Positions 9,957-17,959 of a DNA stretch of 64,000 nucleotides are shown here, one piece after another. The position numbers were made by a program, and so were the translations under genes. How positions within the stretch are numbered: the first letter of the stretch is position 1; each line of letters begins with the position of its first letter. Origin of the DNA: UBA2561 sp964577275 (GTDB lineage: Bacteria; Bacteroidota; Bacteroidia; Cytophagales; Thermoflexibacteraceae); assembly GCA_964577275.1 (NCBI GenBank), contig CAZNYR010000007.1, forward strand, positions 1 through 64,000. Direction: 5' to 3'. Below the pieces are notes generated by a model that saw only the letters and a program-made list of their open reading frames with translations, had not been told where the DNA came from and ran no database searches.

Positions 9957-10344
9957 TTTTAGAATGAATTTGACACGTTTTTCAGAGTACAAAGTGATTG
10001 CGACAAAAATAACGTTTTTATTTTATATACTTACCTGATTATCAAGGCACTAAGGAAATATTTTGGATTGATGGAATTAATTTTATTTCAAAATCATATT
10101 GCATCTATGGGCGAAGTTTCCGTACTTGGAGGTAATATATTTTAGATAAAACTTTCTATTTTTGCATCCAAATTTTACGAAACCACCAAGACAATTATTT
10201 AAAAATCAAACTTTTAGGAAAATTAGACGAAAGATTATCGCCCAAATTTGTGCGGTTTTGGAATTTCTGACAACCTTTGCAAATACTTTGATGTCTTAAA
10301 GGCGAAAATACAGTTCCGAGAACGAAAAGAGGTTTATCAATTTT
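9957..10344. other. Intergenic region upstream of bamA
   Basis: No coding sequence is seen. It holds a TGATTATCAA element (10036-10045) and a -7-like TATTTTTG box (10157-10164) inside a 16-nt block that recurs upstream of the second skp gene. Confidence 0.5.
10151..10166 (+). promoter_or_regulatory. Probable promoter -7 region of bamA, shared with skp2
   Basis: ACTTTCTATTTTTGCA here is identical to 13606-13621, and the following 20 nt are also similar. TATTTTTG fits the Bacteroidota TAnnTTTG -7 box. It lies about 180 bp before the bamA start, so the leader would be long. No clear -33 box was identified. Confidence 0.4.
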
Positions 10345-12891
10345 ATGAAAAAAATACTTGTTTTTATTCTATTTATTAGCTTGACTTCGGGGGCATTTGC
10401 CCAAATCAAATTGGGTTATTCTGCCAAAAAAGATAAATTTGAGGTCAATTATGCCGAACCCGCCGAATATATTATCGAAGATATTCGCGTGGAAGGAGTG
10501 GAATATCTCAATTCGGGGACGATAATTTCGATGTCAGGACTGAAAAAAGGGGATAAAATCCGTATTCCTGGGGATGCGGTTACGGATGCCATCCGAAAAC
10601 TTTGGAAACCCGGCTTGGTAGGTGATGTGCAGATTGATGCCACCCAAGTAGAGGGCGATAAAATATGGCTCAAAATCACGCTTTCGGAACGCCCTCGATT
10701 GTCCAGATACGAGTTTTATGGCGTTCCCAAAGGACAGCACACCACTTTATCGGACAAAATCGACTTGATTCGGGGGCGGATGCTCAATGATGCGATTCTG
10801 AAAAATACCGAAACTTCTATCCGAAATCATTATGCCGCCAAAGGGTTCAAAAATATCAAGGTCAAAATTACGCCACAAGCCGATACCACGATTTCGTCAG
10901 GCGCAAAAAACTGGGTGTATTTGCGGATTGATATTGACCGAAAAAAGAAAGTCAAGATTGAGGAAATTGTGTTTGAGGGCGTAGAACAAGTCAAGGAAAA
11001 ACGCCTGCGCCGCAAACTAAAAAAGACCAAACAAAAAAAATTCGGACGGATTTTTACGCCTTCCAAATTTGTGGCGGATTTATATGAGGAGGACAAAACC
11101 AATTTGATTAAGTTTTATAATAAATTAGGCTATCGAAATGCCTCGATTGATATGGATACGGTGTGGGATGTGGCGGACGAAGATTTGGTCAAAATTCGAT
11201 TCAAAATCAATGAAGGCGAGCGATTTCGGTATCGAAACATTACTTGGACAGGCAATTCGGTCTATGATGACGAAATGCTGGCGAAAGTCTTGGGCATCAA
11301 AAAAGGCGATATTTATAATCCCGAAGAATTACAAAAACGCCTCAATTTTAACCCCAATAGCACTGATATTATGTCCCTTTATATGGATGATGGGTATTTA
11401 TTTTTCCAAATTAATCCGATAGAAACGCAAGTCTTGAAGGATTCGATTGATATTGAAATGCGTATCGTGGAAGGCGAACAAGCCGACATCAACAAAATTA
11501 TTGTCAATGGAAATACCGTAACTTCTGACCATGTTATTTTTCGAGAATTACGAACCGTTCCCGGCGAAAAATTCAGCCGTTCTAATCTCATTCGGACACA
11601 ACAAGAACTGGCTGGCTTAGGCTATTTTGACCCCGAAACGATTGATATTCAGCCCATTCCGAACCAAGCCAGTGGTACGGTGGATATTGTCTATAATTTG
11701 GAAGAAAAATCCAGCAATCAATTTGAGTTATCTGGCGGTTGGGGTGGTTTTCAGGGATTTATCGGCACATTGGGCTTGAGTGTGAATAACTTTTCGAGCC
11801 GTAAAATTTTCAAAGAATGGCGACCCATCCCGCAGGGCGATGGACAAAGTTTGTCCTTGCGGATGCAATCCAACGGACAAGCATTCCAGAATTATTCCTT
11901 TTCGTTTACTGAACCTTGGTTTGGTGGCAAAAAACCACATTCCTTGAGCCTGAGTTTCAGTTATTCGGTCAGTCGGCAACGTGATTTTAATAATCCATTT
12001 GATTTTCGGGCTTTTATGGGCAAGGCGGCAATTTTATCAGGCACCATCAGTTTTGGACGGCGTTTGACGTTTCCTGATGACCGCTTCACGATGCTCAATT
12101 CTTTCAGTTATTTGCGCTATAATCTGAATAATTTTCAGAGTAGTTTTGGAGATTTTACCGATGGAATTTCTAATAGTTTTGTCTTAAATACTACGATTGC
12201 CCGAAATAGCGTGGATAATCCGACTTATCCGCGAGGCGGCTCTTCGGTTTCTTTGAGCGTTTCGCTGACTCCGCCGTATTCCTTGTTTTCGGATGCGGAT
12301 TACAGCAAAGGCTCGCCCGATAGATTTAAGTGGATTGAATACCATAAATGGATGTTTGATAATTCGTGGTACACCAAAATTGCGGGGAATTTGGTCTTAC
12401 GAACCAGCGCACACATGGGCTTTATTGGCGTTTATGGCGACCGAGAGATTAGCCCTTTTGAGCGGTTTACGGTGGGCGGTAGTGGTCTGACTATCAATAA
12501 CTTCCTTCTCGGAACGGATATTATTGGCTTACGAGGCTATCAGGATAATTCGATTCGTCCGATAGAATATGACGAATCAGGGCGACAAGAATCGCCGATT
12601 GGAGGCGTGGTCTATAATAAATTTGTGATGGAATTGCGTTATCCGATTTCTTTGAAGCCAGCCGCCACGATTTTTGTGGTCGGATTTGCCGAAGCGGGCA
12701 ATAACTGGGGCAGTTTTGATGAATTTAACCCCTTTGAGGTCAAACGTTCGGCGGGCTTGGGCGCACGGATTTTTATGCCTGCTTTCGGGATGTTGGGCTT
12801 TGATTGGGCGTATGGATTTGACGAAATTCCCGGCGTTCCGAATGCCAACGGCGCACAATTCCATTTTACGATTGGACAACAAATTCGATAA
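10345..12891 (+). CDS. bamA: BamA, outer-membrane protein assembly factor (Omp85)
   Basis: 848 residues. A signal peptide (MKKILVFILFISLTSGAFAQ) precedes about five POTRA domains (about 40-460; e.g. IRVEGVEYLNSGTIISMSGL, ITWTGNSVYDDEML, IIVNGNTVTSDHVI) and a 16-strand barrel (about 480-848). The conserved lid-loop motif appears as LRGYQDNS, and the protein ends in an aromatic beta-signal-like strand (FHFTIGQQIR). It inserts beta-barrel proteins into the outer membrane with BamD, which is encoded at 60.2-61.1 kb. Two OmpH/Skp chaperone genes follow on the same strand, the usual Bacteroidota arrangement. Start is the ATG at 10345. Confidence 0.96.
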   Translation: MKKILVFILFISLTSGAFAQIKLGYSAKKDKFEVNYAEPAEYIIEDIRVEGVEYLNSGTIISMSGLKKGDKIRIPGDAVTDAIRKLWKPGLVGDVQIDATQVEGDKIWLKITLSERPRLSRYEFYGVPKGQHTTLSDKIDLIRGRMLNDAILKNTETSIRNHYAAKGFKNIKVKITPQADTTISSGAKNWVYLRIDIDRKKKVKIEEIVFEGVEQVKEKRLRRKLKKTKQKKFGRIFTPSKFVADLYEEDKTNLIKFYNKLGYRNASIDMDTVWDVADEDLVKIRFKINEGERFRYRNITWTGNSVYDDEMLAKVLGIKKGDIYNPEELQKRLNFNPNSTDIMSLYMDDGYLFFQINPIETQVLKDSIDIEMRIVEGEQADINKIIVNGNTVTSDHVIFRELRTVPGEKFSRSNLIRTQQELAGLGYFDPETIDIQPIPNQASGTVDIVYNLEEKSSNQFELSGGWGGFQGFIGTLGLSVNNFSSRKIFKEWRPIPQGDGQSLSLRMQSNGQAFQNYSFSFTEPWFGGKKPHSLSLSFSYSVSRQRDFNNPFDFRAFMGKAAILSGTISFGRRLTFPDDRFTMLNSFSYLRYNLNNFQSSFGDFTDGISNSFVLNTTIARNSVDNPTYPRGGSSVSLSVSLTPPYSLFSDADYSKGSPDRFKWIEYHKWMFDNSWYTKIAGNLVLRTSAHMGFIGVYGDREISPFERFTVGGSGLTINNFLLGTDIIGLRGYQDNSIRPIEYDESGRQESPIGGVVYNKFVMELRYPISLKPAATIFVVGFAEAGNNWGSFDEFNPFEVKRSAGLGARIFMPAFGMLGFDWAYGFDEIPGVPNANGAQFHFTIGQQIR

Positions 12892-13022
12892 CGATTTTCG
12901 GGTGGCATCATGAGATTTTCCGTTCTATTCTTAAAACCAGCTCACGTTTTGAACCTTTGGCAGGTCTTAAATTATTGATAACCAATGTATTCATTAAACT
13001 TTAAAACAACCTCTAAAATCTC

Positions 13023-13541
13023 ATGAAAAAAATTATTTTTCTGGCGATTGCCTTAGCTTCGACTTCGATAACTTTCGGACAACGTTTTGGCTATGTCGAT
13101 ACGCAAGTCATTTTGAACAAAATGTCCGAATATGCCAACGCCAAAAAAGAACTGGATAACGCCTCGCTGGAATGGCAGAAAGAAATCCAAAATATGCACT
13201 CGGCACTCGTAGAAAAAAAACAAAATTTTGAGGCAGAAAAAGTCTTGTTTACGGAGGAGATGAAAAAGCAAAAACAAACCGAAATCGAGGCGGACGAAAA
13301 AAAAATTCGGGATTATCAACAAAAAGTCTTCGGATTTGAGGGAATGTTATTCCAAAAACGGGAAGATTTGATGCGTCCGATTCAGGAAAAAATCTATGTC
13401 GTTACCGAAAAATTAGCCCGAAAACGAAAAATTAGCTTTATTTTTGATAAGTCTGGCGATTTGACCATGATTTATGCCGACCCCACACACGACTATACCG
13501 ATATGGTATTGGAAGAAATGGGTCTGGTAAAAACACCATAA
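13023..13541 (+). CDS. OmpH/Skp-family periplasmic chaperone 1
   Basis: 172 residues. A signal peptide (MKKIIFLAIALASTSITFGQ) precedes the conserved start of mature Skp proteins (RFGYVDTQVILNKMSEY), then a long Glu/Lys-rich helical region (about 40-110) forming the tentacles, and a C-terminal return (ISFIFDKSGDLTMIYADPTHDYTD). Skp-type trimers hold unfolded outer-membrane proteins on their way to BamA. It sits 131 bp after bamA and before a second, different skp copy. The start ATG at 13023 is clear. Confidence 0.93.
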   Translation: MKKIIFLAIALASTSITFGQRFGYVDTQVILNKMSEYANAKKELDNASLEWQKEIQNMHSALVEKKQNFEAEKVLFTEEMKKQKQTEIEADEKKIRDYQQKVFGFEGMLFQKREDLMRPIQEKIYVVTEKLARKRKISFIFDKSGDLTMIYADPTHDYTDMVLEEMGLVKTP

Positions 13542-13605
13542 ATTACCGTTTCTTTTGGTTTTTTGGGAAACGAACCCCCGCCCCAAAAGCGTTTTTCTTT
13601 GGCAG

Positions 13606-13621
13606 ACTTTCTATTTTTGCA
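13606..13621 (+). promoter_or_regulatory. Probable promoter -7 region of the second skp gene
   Basis: The 16-nt block ACTTTCTATTTTTGCA, identical to 10151-10166 upstream of bamA, lies in the spacer between the two skp genes. TATTTTTG (13612-13619) fits a TAnnTTTG -7 box and would place transcription start about 75 nt before the ATG at 13701. Confidence 0.4.
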
Positions 13622-13700
13622 CCAAGTTTTATCCAAACCGCCCCAAAGGTTGCCTATTTTTGGAGCGTACAATTTTTATAATTTATTAATCTCATTAAAA

Positions 13701-14252
13701 ATGAAAACAAATATCTTAGCGTTGGCAATCGTGTGGATGTGTGCGATTGCGCCAGCCTTTGCCCAATCTAACCTCAAAATCGGTTATACGAATGCCGAAT
13801 TTATTGTCATGACTTTGCCCGAAACCAAAAAAGTTGAAGCGGACTTGAAGGAATACGAAGGTCAGATTGACAAGGAAATGAAATCTAAAGAATCTGAATT
13901 TCAGACCAAATACAAAACCTACGTGGATGGTGCCAAAGAAATGATCCCTCTGGTACGACAACAAAAAGAAGAGGAATTGCAGCGTCTGCAACAAGAATTA
14001 CAGAAATTCCAACAACAAGCCATGATGGATTTCGAGCAGAAAAAACAAAAATTATTGTCCCCGATTTACGAAAAAGTACAAAAAGGCATCGAAGATATTG
14101 CCAAAGAAAACGGTTATACGTACATTATTTCGGCAAATGCTTCCAATGCGCCCGTCCTGATTTATGCCAGCGAAGAGGCACAAAAAAATCATGACATTAC
14201 CGAAAAAGTCGTTGCCAAACTCGGTGGCACCATGCCCAAAGAAGAGGAATAA
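13701..14252 (+). CDS. OmpH/Skp-family periplasmic chaperone 2
   Basis: 183 residues from the ATG at 13701. The open frame extends upstream to 13563, but only this ATG gives a signal peptide (MKTNILALAIVWMCAIAPAF, then AQ). The mature protein begins NLKIGYTNAEFIVMTLPE, the Skp signature, continues with a long Gln/Glu/Lys-rich coiled coil (about 55-130), and closes with NGYTYIISANASNAPVLIYA and DITEKVVAKLGG. It is diverged from the copy just upstream, so the pair is an old duplication with a possible division of labour. A strong bidirectional terminator follows at 14284-14329. Confidence 0.93.
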   Translation: MKTNILALAIVWMCAIAPAFAQSNLKIGYTNAEFIVMTLPETKKVEADLKEYEGQIDKEMKSKESEFQTKYKTYVDGAKEMIPLVRQQKEEELQRLQQELQKFQQQAMMDFEQKKQKLLSPIYEKVQKGIEDIAKENGYTYIISANASNAPVLIYASEEAQKNHDITEKVVAKLGGTMPKEEE

Positions 14253-14283
14253 GCCAACGAAAATAACACAAAATATTTTCAAA

Positions 14284-14329
14284 AACGAACCCTGCCCTCA
14301 AATGTAATAATTTGAAGGCAGGGTTCGTT
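14284..14329. terminator. Strong bidirectional terminator between skp2 and gcvT
   Basis: Two 20-nt arms (14284-14303 and 14310-14329) pair with a single mismatch around a 6-nt loop. A-rich and T-rich flanks serve both directions. The right arm overlaps the first base of the gcvT stop codon (14329-14331, minus strand). Confidence 0.85.
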
Positions 14330-15426
14330 TATTTTTTATAAATTGGTAATTTGACCACTTTTGCGCCCAATTTTCGATTGCGTGCCACGATAAAAATCGG
14401 GGTTTCGGCTTTGGCGTAATCAGTTTGGACATAGCCCAGCCCGATGCCTTTGTTGAGCATCGGCGAAAGCGACCCCGATGTAACTTTTCCGATAATTTCG
14501 CCTTTGATATTCTGGATTTCGTAGTCATGGCGCGGAATACCTTTTTCGGTCAATTCAAAACCAACTAACTTTCGAGTAACGCCTTCTTGTTTTTGTTTCT
14601 GGAGATTTTCGGCATTGACAAACTCTTTGGTAAATTTAGTTATCCATCCTAATCCTGCTTCGAGTGGCGAAGTGGTTTGGTCGATGTCATTTCCATAAAG
14701 GCAATAGCCCATTTCGAGGCGTAGCGTATCGCGTGCGCCCAATCCGATGGGTTTGATGTCAAATTCTTGTCCCGCCTCAAAAATCTGATGCCATACGGTT
14801 TGGGCATCTTCGTTCGGTACATAAATCTCAAAACCGCCCGCACCCGTATAGCCTGTCGCCGAAATGATGATGTCGTTTATGCCTGCCAAAGTTCCTTTTT
14901 GGAAGGTGTAATATTTCATCGTTTTGAGTGCAATATCGGTCAATTTCTGAAGCGTAGCCATGGCATTGGGTCCCTGTACGGCAAATAATGAATATTGATC
15001 AGATACATCCTCAAAATGAACCCCGAAATCGTTATATTTTAGGATATGTTCTCGGTCTTGATCGATATTAGAGGCATTCACGACCAAAAAGTATTCGTTT
15101 TCTGCCATTTTATAGACCAACAAATCATCAACAATTCCGCCCGTTTCGTTGGGCAAACAACTATATTGTATGCCACCTACTTCCAATTTGGCGGCATCAT
15201 TCGAGGTAATTTTTTGGACTAAATCAAGCGATTTTTCGCCTTTCAAGACAAATTCGCCCATGTGCGATACATCAAAAACGCCAACGGATTCACGGACTGC
15301 TTTATGCTCCTCGATATCCGAAGCGTAGCGCACAGGCATTCGGAAGCCCGCAAACTCGACCATTTTGCCGCCCAGTTTTTCATGTAAATCATTAAGGGCA
15401 ATTTTTTTAATTTCGTTCTTTTGCAT
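14329..15426 (-). CDS. gcvT: Glycine cleavage system T protein (aminomethyltransferase)
   Basis: 365 residues from the ATG at 15426, which gives the usual GcvT start (MQKNEIKKIALNDLHEKLGG). An in-frame TTG at 15459 would add 11 residues. Signatures include MVEFAGFRMPVRY, VGVFDVSHMGEFVLKG, GYTGAGGFEIYVP (folate and substrate region) and LGARDTLRLEMGYCLYGNDI, with a C-terminal barrel (GKVTSGSLSPMLNKGIGLGY). It transfers the aminomethyl group from lipoylated GcvH to tetrahydrofolate, releasing ammonia and making 5,10-methylene-THF. The other glycine-cleavage genes are not in the window. It follows the TIR operon on the same strand with a 53-bp gap, so readthrough from that operon is possible. 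Confidence 0.95.
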   Translation of the reverse strand: MQKNEIKKIALNDLHEKLGGKMVEFAGFRMPVRYASDIEEHKAVRESVGVFDVSHMGEFVLKGEKSLDLVQKITSNDAAKLEVGGIQYSCLPNETGGIVDDLLVYKMAENEYFLVVNASNIDQDREHILKYNDFGVHFEDVSDQYSLFAVQGPNAMATLQKLTDIALKTMKYYTFQKGTLAGINDIIISATGYTGAGGFEIYVPNEDAQTVWHQIFEAGQEFDIKPIGLGARDTLRLEMGYCLYGNDIDQTTSPLEAGLGWITKFTKEFVNAENLQKQKQEGVTRKLVGFELTEKGIPRHDYEIQNIKGEIIGKVTSGSLSPMLNKGIGLGYVQTDYAKAETPIFIVARNRKLGAKVVKLPIYKK

Positions 15427-15479
15427 TGCTTTTTTGTGTTTTATGTTATTGGTTTTCAAATAATTACATCATTTTAATA

Positions 15480-16769
15480 CTACTTATCCAATTCGGATTT
15501 TGGAATCATAATCAAAAATGGCGCACGTTTTCCGTTCAGTTGGGGGTCGCCTTTCGTAATTTTGAGGGTCGTCAATCCGACCAAAATAATTTGCGCTGGC
15601 GTAACCAAGAAATCTGCCAATTCGTATTGTGGATTTCCACTCCCAAATGTATAAGGCGTAGCCCTTGCCAGATTATGAATCAGGGTTTGTCCTGTTTGTG
15701 TCGTTGCCCCCAAATACATATTGCCTGCTTGGTCATACCGAATCAAGAGTTTTTTTTGTGGATTAATGCCTGAAAATATATCATATTCGAGGTCTATTGG
15801 CTTGCAATTCAGGCAGTTAGCTGTATCATTCATGAATTTAATTTGTTCAATTTCGCCTTGGTCTTGTTGGGTTTGTAAACGAAAATCCGCCACCACAAAA
15901 GTTTCGTGTGGCGGCAACGACTGCGTCCTATCCTGAAAGATAGTTCCATAATTTCCGTTATTCGGATTGTCCTGAAAATCAGCCATAAAAAAAAATTGCG
16001 AAGTATAAAAATTTGATATTTCGGTATTCAAATAACGCAAGGCAAGGCGGTCTTCACGAGGTGCATGATAAAGCAGTTGCCCGCCAATTTGACGAATAAA
16101 AAATATATCTCGATACGACAATAATCCGTTATAATCGCCGTGTGCAAGCCCCAAAACACTCTCAGGATTAAAATTTTGCTCACTAATTTGGGATTGTTGG
16201 GTCAAATCAGAGGCATCAATCTGCTGAATATACACTTTACTGTATATCGTATCCCCAATGACATCCACCCCGATATTGAGGGTAATGTATTGATTATTTC
16301 GTTTAAGTGCATGAACCATCATGCCGCAATCTTCCAGCAAACAATCCAGCCCAAAAATCTGCTTACTGACATTCATCAAGGTATCCTGCATCGTTACTTT
16401 GACCAAAATATGACGATTACTGGGGGGTGTTGGGCTGCACAAAACTTCAAATTCGTCCTGTCCATTTTCACCCAAAATATTCGTAGGATAGGCATCAATT
16501 TCTGAAATGTATATTCGATTCAAAAAATGTCCTTCCTTATCTAATTGTATGACCGAAATCTGTCTTGGTTCGCTCCGAAAATCCGTTGCCACCGCAAAAA
16601 CCAGCAAATTACCGTTCCCAATTTGCCGAATGCCAAATACTTCGGAAGTTGCAAGGCTTATCTGCTCATCGGGATAAATCTGTACCCGTGTAGGATTCAA
16701 TAAATTATCTTGATTTGTAGCACATCCAAACAAAACATACATACATATAATAATAATTACAACTTTCAT
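15480..16769 (-). CDS. Lipoprotein of unknown function, third gene of the multi-TIR operon
   Basis: 429 residues. A lipoprotein signal (MKVVIIIICMYVLFGC) is followed by a beta-rich protein with recurring patterns of the type GNGNLLVFAVATD, GHFLNRIYISEID and NMYLGATTQTGQTLIHNL, which suggests a beta-propeller-like fold. No catalytic motif was recognised. Its ATG overlaps the stop of the preceding outer-membrane gene by 4 nt (ATGA, 16766-16769), so translation is probably coupled. With the barrel protein at 16766-17947 and the eight-TIR protein it forms one leftward transcription unit, which suggests an envelope-located partner. Function is unknown. Confidence 0.75.
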   Translation of the reverse strand: MKVVIIIICMYVLFGCATNQDNLLNPTRVQIYPDEQISLATSEVFGIRQIGNGNLLVFAVATDFRSEPRQISVIQLDKEGHFLNRIYISEIDAYPTNILGENGQDEFEVLCSPTPPSNRHILVKVTMQDTLMNVSKQIFGLDCLLEDCGMMVHALKRNNQYITLNIGVDVIGDTIYSKVYIQQIDASDLTQQSQISEQNFNPESVLGLAHGDYNGLLSYRDIFFIRQIGGQLLYHAPREDRLALRYLNTEISNFYTSQFFFMADFQDNPNNGNYGTIFQDRTQSLPPHETFVVADFRLQTQQDQGEIEQIKFMNDTANCLNCKPIDLEYDIFSGINPQKKLLIRYDQAGNMYLGATTQTGQTLIHNLARATPYTFGSGNPQYELADFLVTPAQIILVGLTTLKITKGDPQLNGKRAPFLIMIPKSELDK

Positions 16770-17947
16770 TTTTTAAATATTCTTTTCTTAAAAACCTTAT
16801 AATTCAAATGCAAGCCCAAATTAAGTTGTATTTCCCAGCTTCGTAGCTCAATATCATTGCCAACGCTATAAAAATCAAACATATAATCGCCTGCCTCATT
16901 ATTATAAAACCGATAATCGGCATCCATAATATTAGTTGGGCTAATTTTGCGGACAATTTCGAGGGCTATCCATGATTTTTTGCCTGCTTTTCGGATACCT
17001 CCGCCCCAAAACATCCCATGCGCTGTGCCGTTGGTTTGTGGCGTAATATTTCGTTCGGTATTGGTGTTGGTTTCTGTTTTGAGGGCAGTAAACAAAAATC
17101 GTGAAAAAAAACCGTAATGGACATACGGTTGCCATTTGAAATTTCCGAAAAAATAATCCGTAGGCAAAATGTATTTGCCTTGTATCATTAAATTTACGTA
17201 ATTCATTGATTGTCTGAAAGTTGCATCTATCAATTCGGAATCATATTGGAAAGTATAATTTTCGTACATCGCCTCCACGCCCATCCGAATCCGCTTGGTC
17301 AAGGCGTATTCCAAATTCAAACCCACGCCCATCCCAATATTACTCAAGTAAGATTTATACGTATTTTCGGGGTTATAAAGTGGCTGATTTACGCCAGCCG
17401 AATTGCCGAAAATCGAATAACTTTTCGTGGTCTTGGGCAGACTAAAATTTGACCCAAATTTTAATCCAAAAGAGAACTTGGGCATGACCACCATTTGGTC
17501 TTTTTGCCACAAAAAATCGGCTAAATCTTCTTCTCGCGGGCGATAATTTGGTTCTAAAGCCAATAATTTTTTGACATAGATTTGCGCCAATTTCATATCA
17601 TCGGTCAGTACGGAGGCTAAGGCTTTGAGGCGATAAATTTCGGCTTTTTGAGGTTTGGTCGCCTGTCCAAAATTTGCAGCACGTAAATTTTCTTTACTCA
17701 AAAAAGTTAAAACTGAATCTGGTATGCCATTATTGTACAGATGTACTGCCTGAACAAAAAGTATATCAAACGAATCGCCTTGTATCGTTTTTCGTACTTC
17801 TGACGTATCTTTTTGGGCAAAAATGCGCCTAAAAAATCGTTTTTTTGTTTGCACCGAATCCGCAGCAGTTTCAATGTCTTGCGCCCAAATTTGCCCTCCG
17901 TACAAAAGCAAACCCATAAAAAGTATTTTGATATAATTGATTGTCAA
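16766..17947 (-). CDS. Secreted helical-repeat plus outer-membrane beta-barrel protein, second gene of the multi-TIR operon
   Basis: 393 residues. A signal peptide (about 1-23, ending in IWAQ) requires the TTG start at 17947, because the first ATG (17917) would leave too short a leader. Residues about 55-150 are helical, with a TPR-like pattern (AVHLYNNGIPDSVLTFLSKE and AEIYRLKALASVLTDDMKLA). From about 155 the sequence has the alternating aromatic/glycine pattern of a PorT-like eight-stranded outer-membrane barrel (FSFGLKFGSNFSLP, MGVGLNLEYALTKRIRMGVE, IQLNLGLHLNYKVF). It lies 12 bp after the eight-TIR gene and overlaps the lipoprotein gene by 4 nt. Its role is unknown. The context points to an envelope component working with the TIR protein. 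Confidence 0.72.
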   Translation of the reverse strand: MTINYIKILFMGLLLYGGQIWAQDIETAADSVQTKKRFFRRIFAQKDTSEVRKTIQGDSFDILFVQAVHLYNNGIPDSVLTFLSKENLRAANFGQATKPQKAEIYRLKALASVLTDDMKLAQIYVKKLLALEPNYRPREEDLADFLWQKDQMVVMPKFSFGLKFGSNFSLPKTTKSYSIFGNSAGVNQPLYNPENTYKSYLSNIGMGVGLNLEYALTKRIRMGVEAMYENYTFQYDSELIDATFRQSMNYVNLMIQGKYILPTDYFFGNFKWQPYVHYGFFSRFLFTALKTETNTNTERNITPQTNGTAHGMFWGGGIRKAGKKSWIALEIVRKISPTNIMDADYRFYNNEAGDYMFDFYSVGNDIELRSWEIQLNLGLHLNYKVFKKRIFKK

Positions 17948-17959
17948 TGTCTTCGATAT

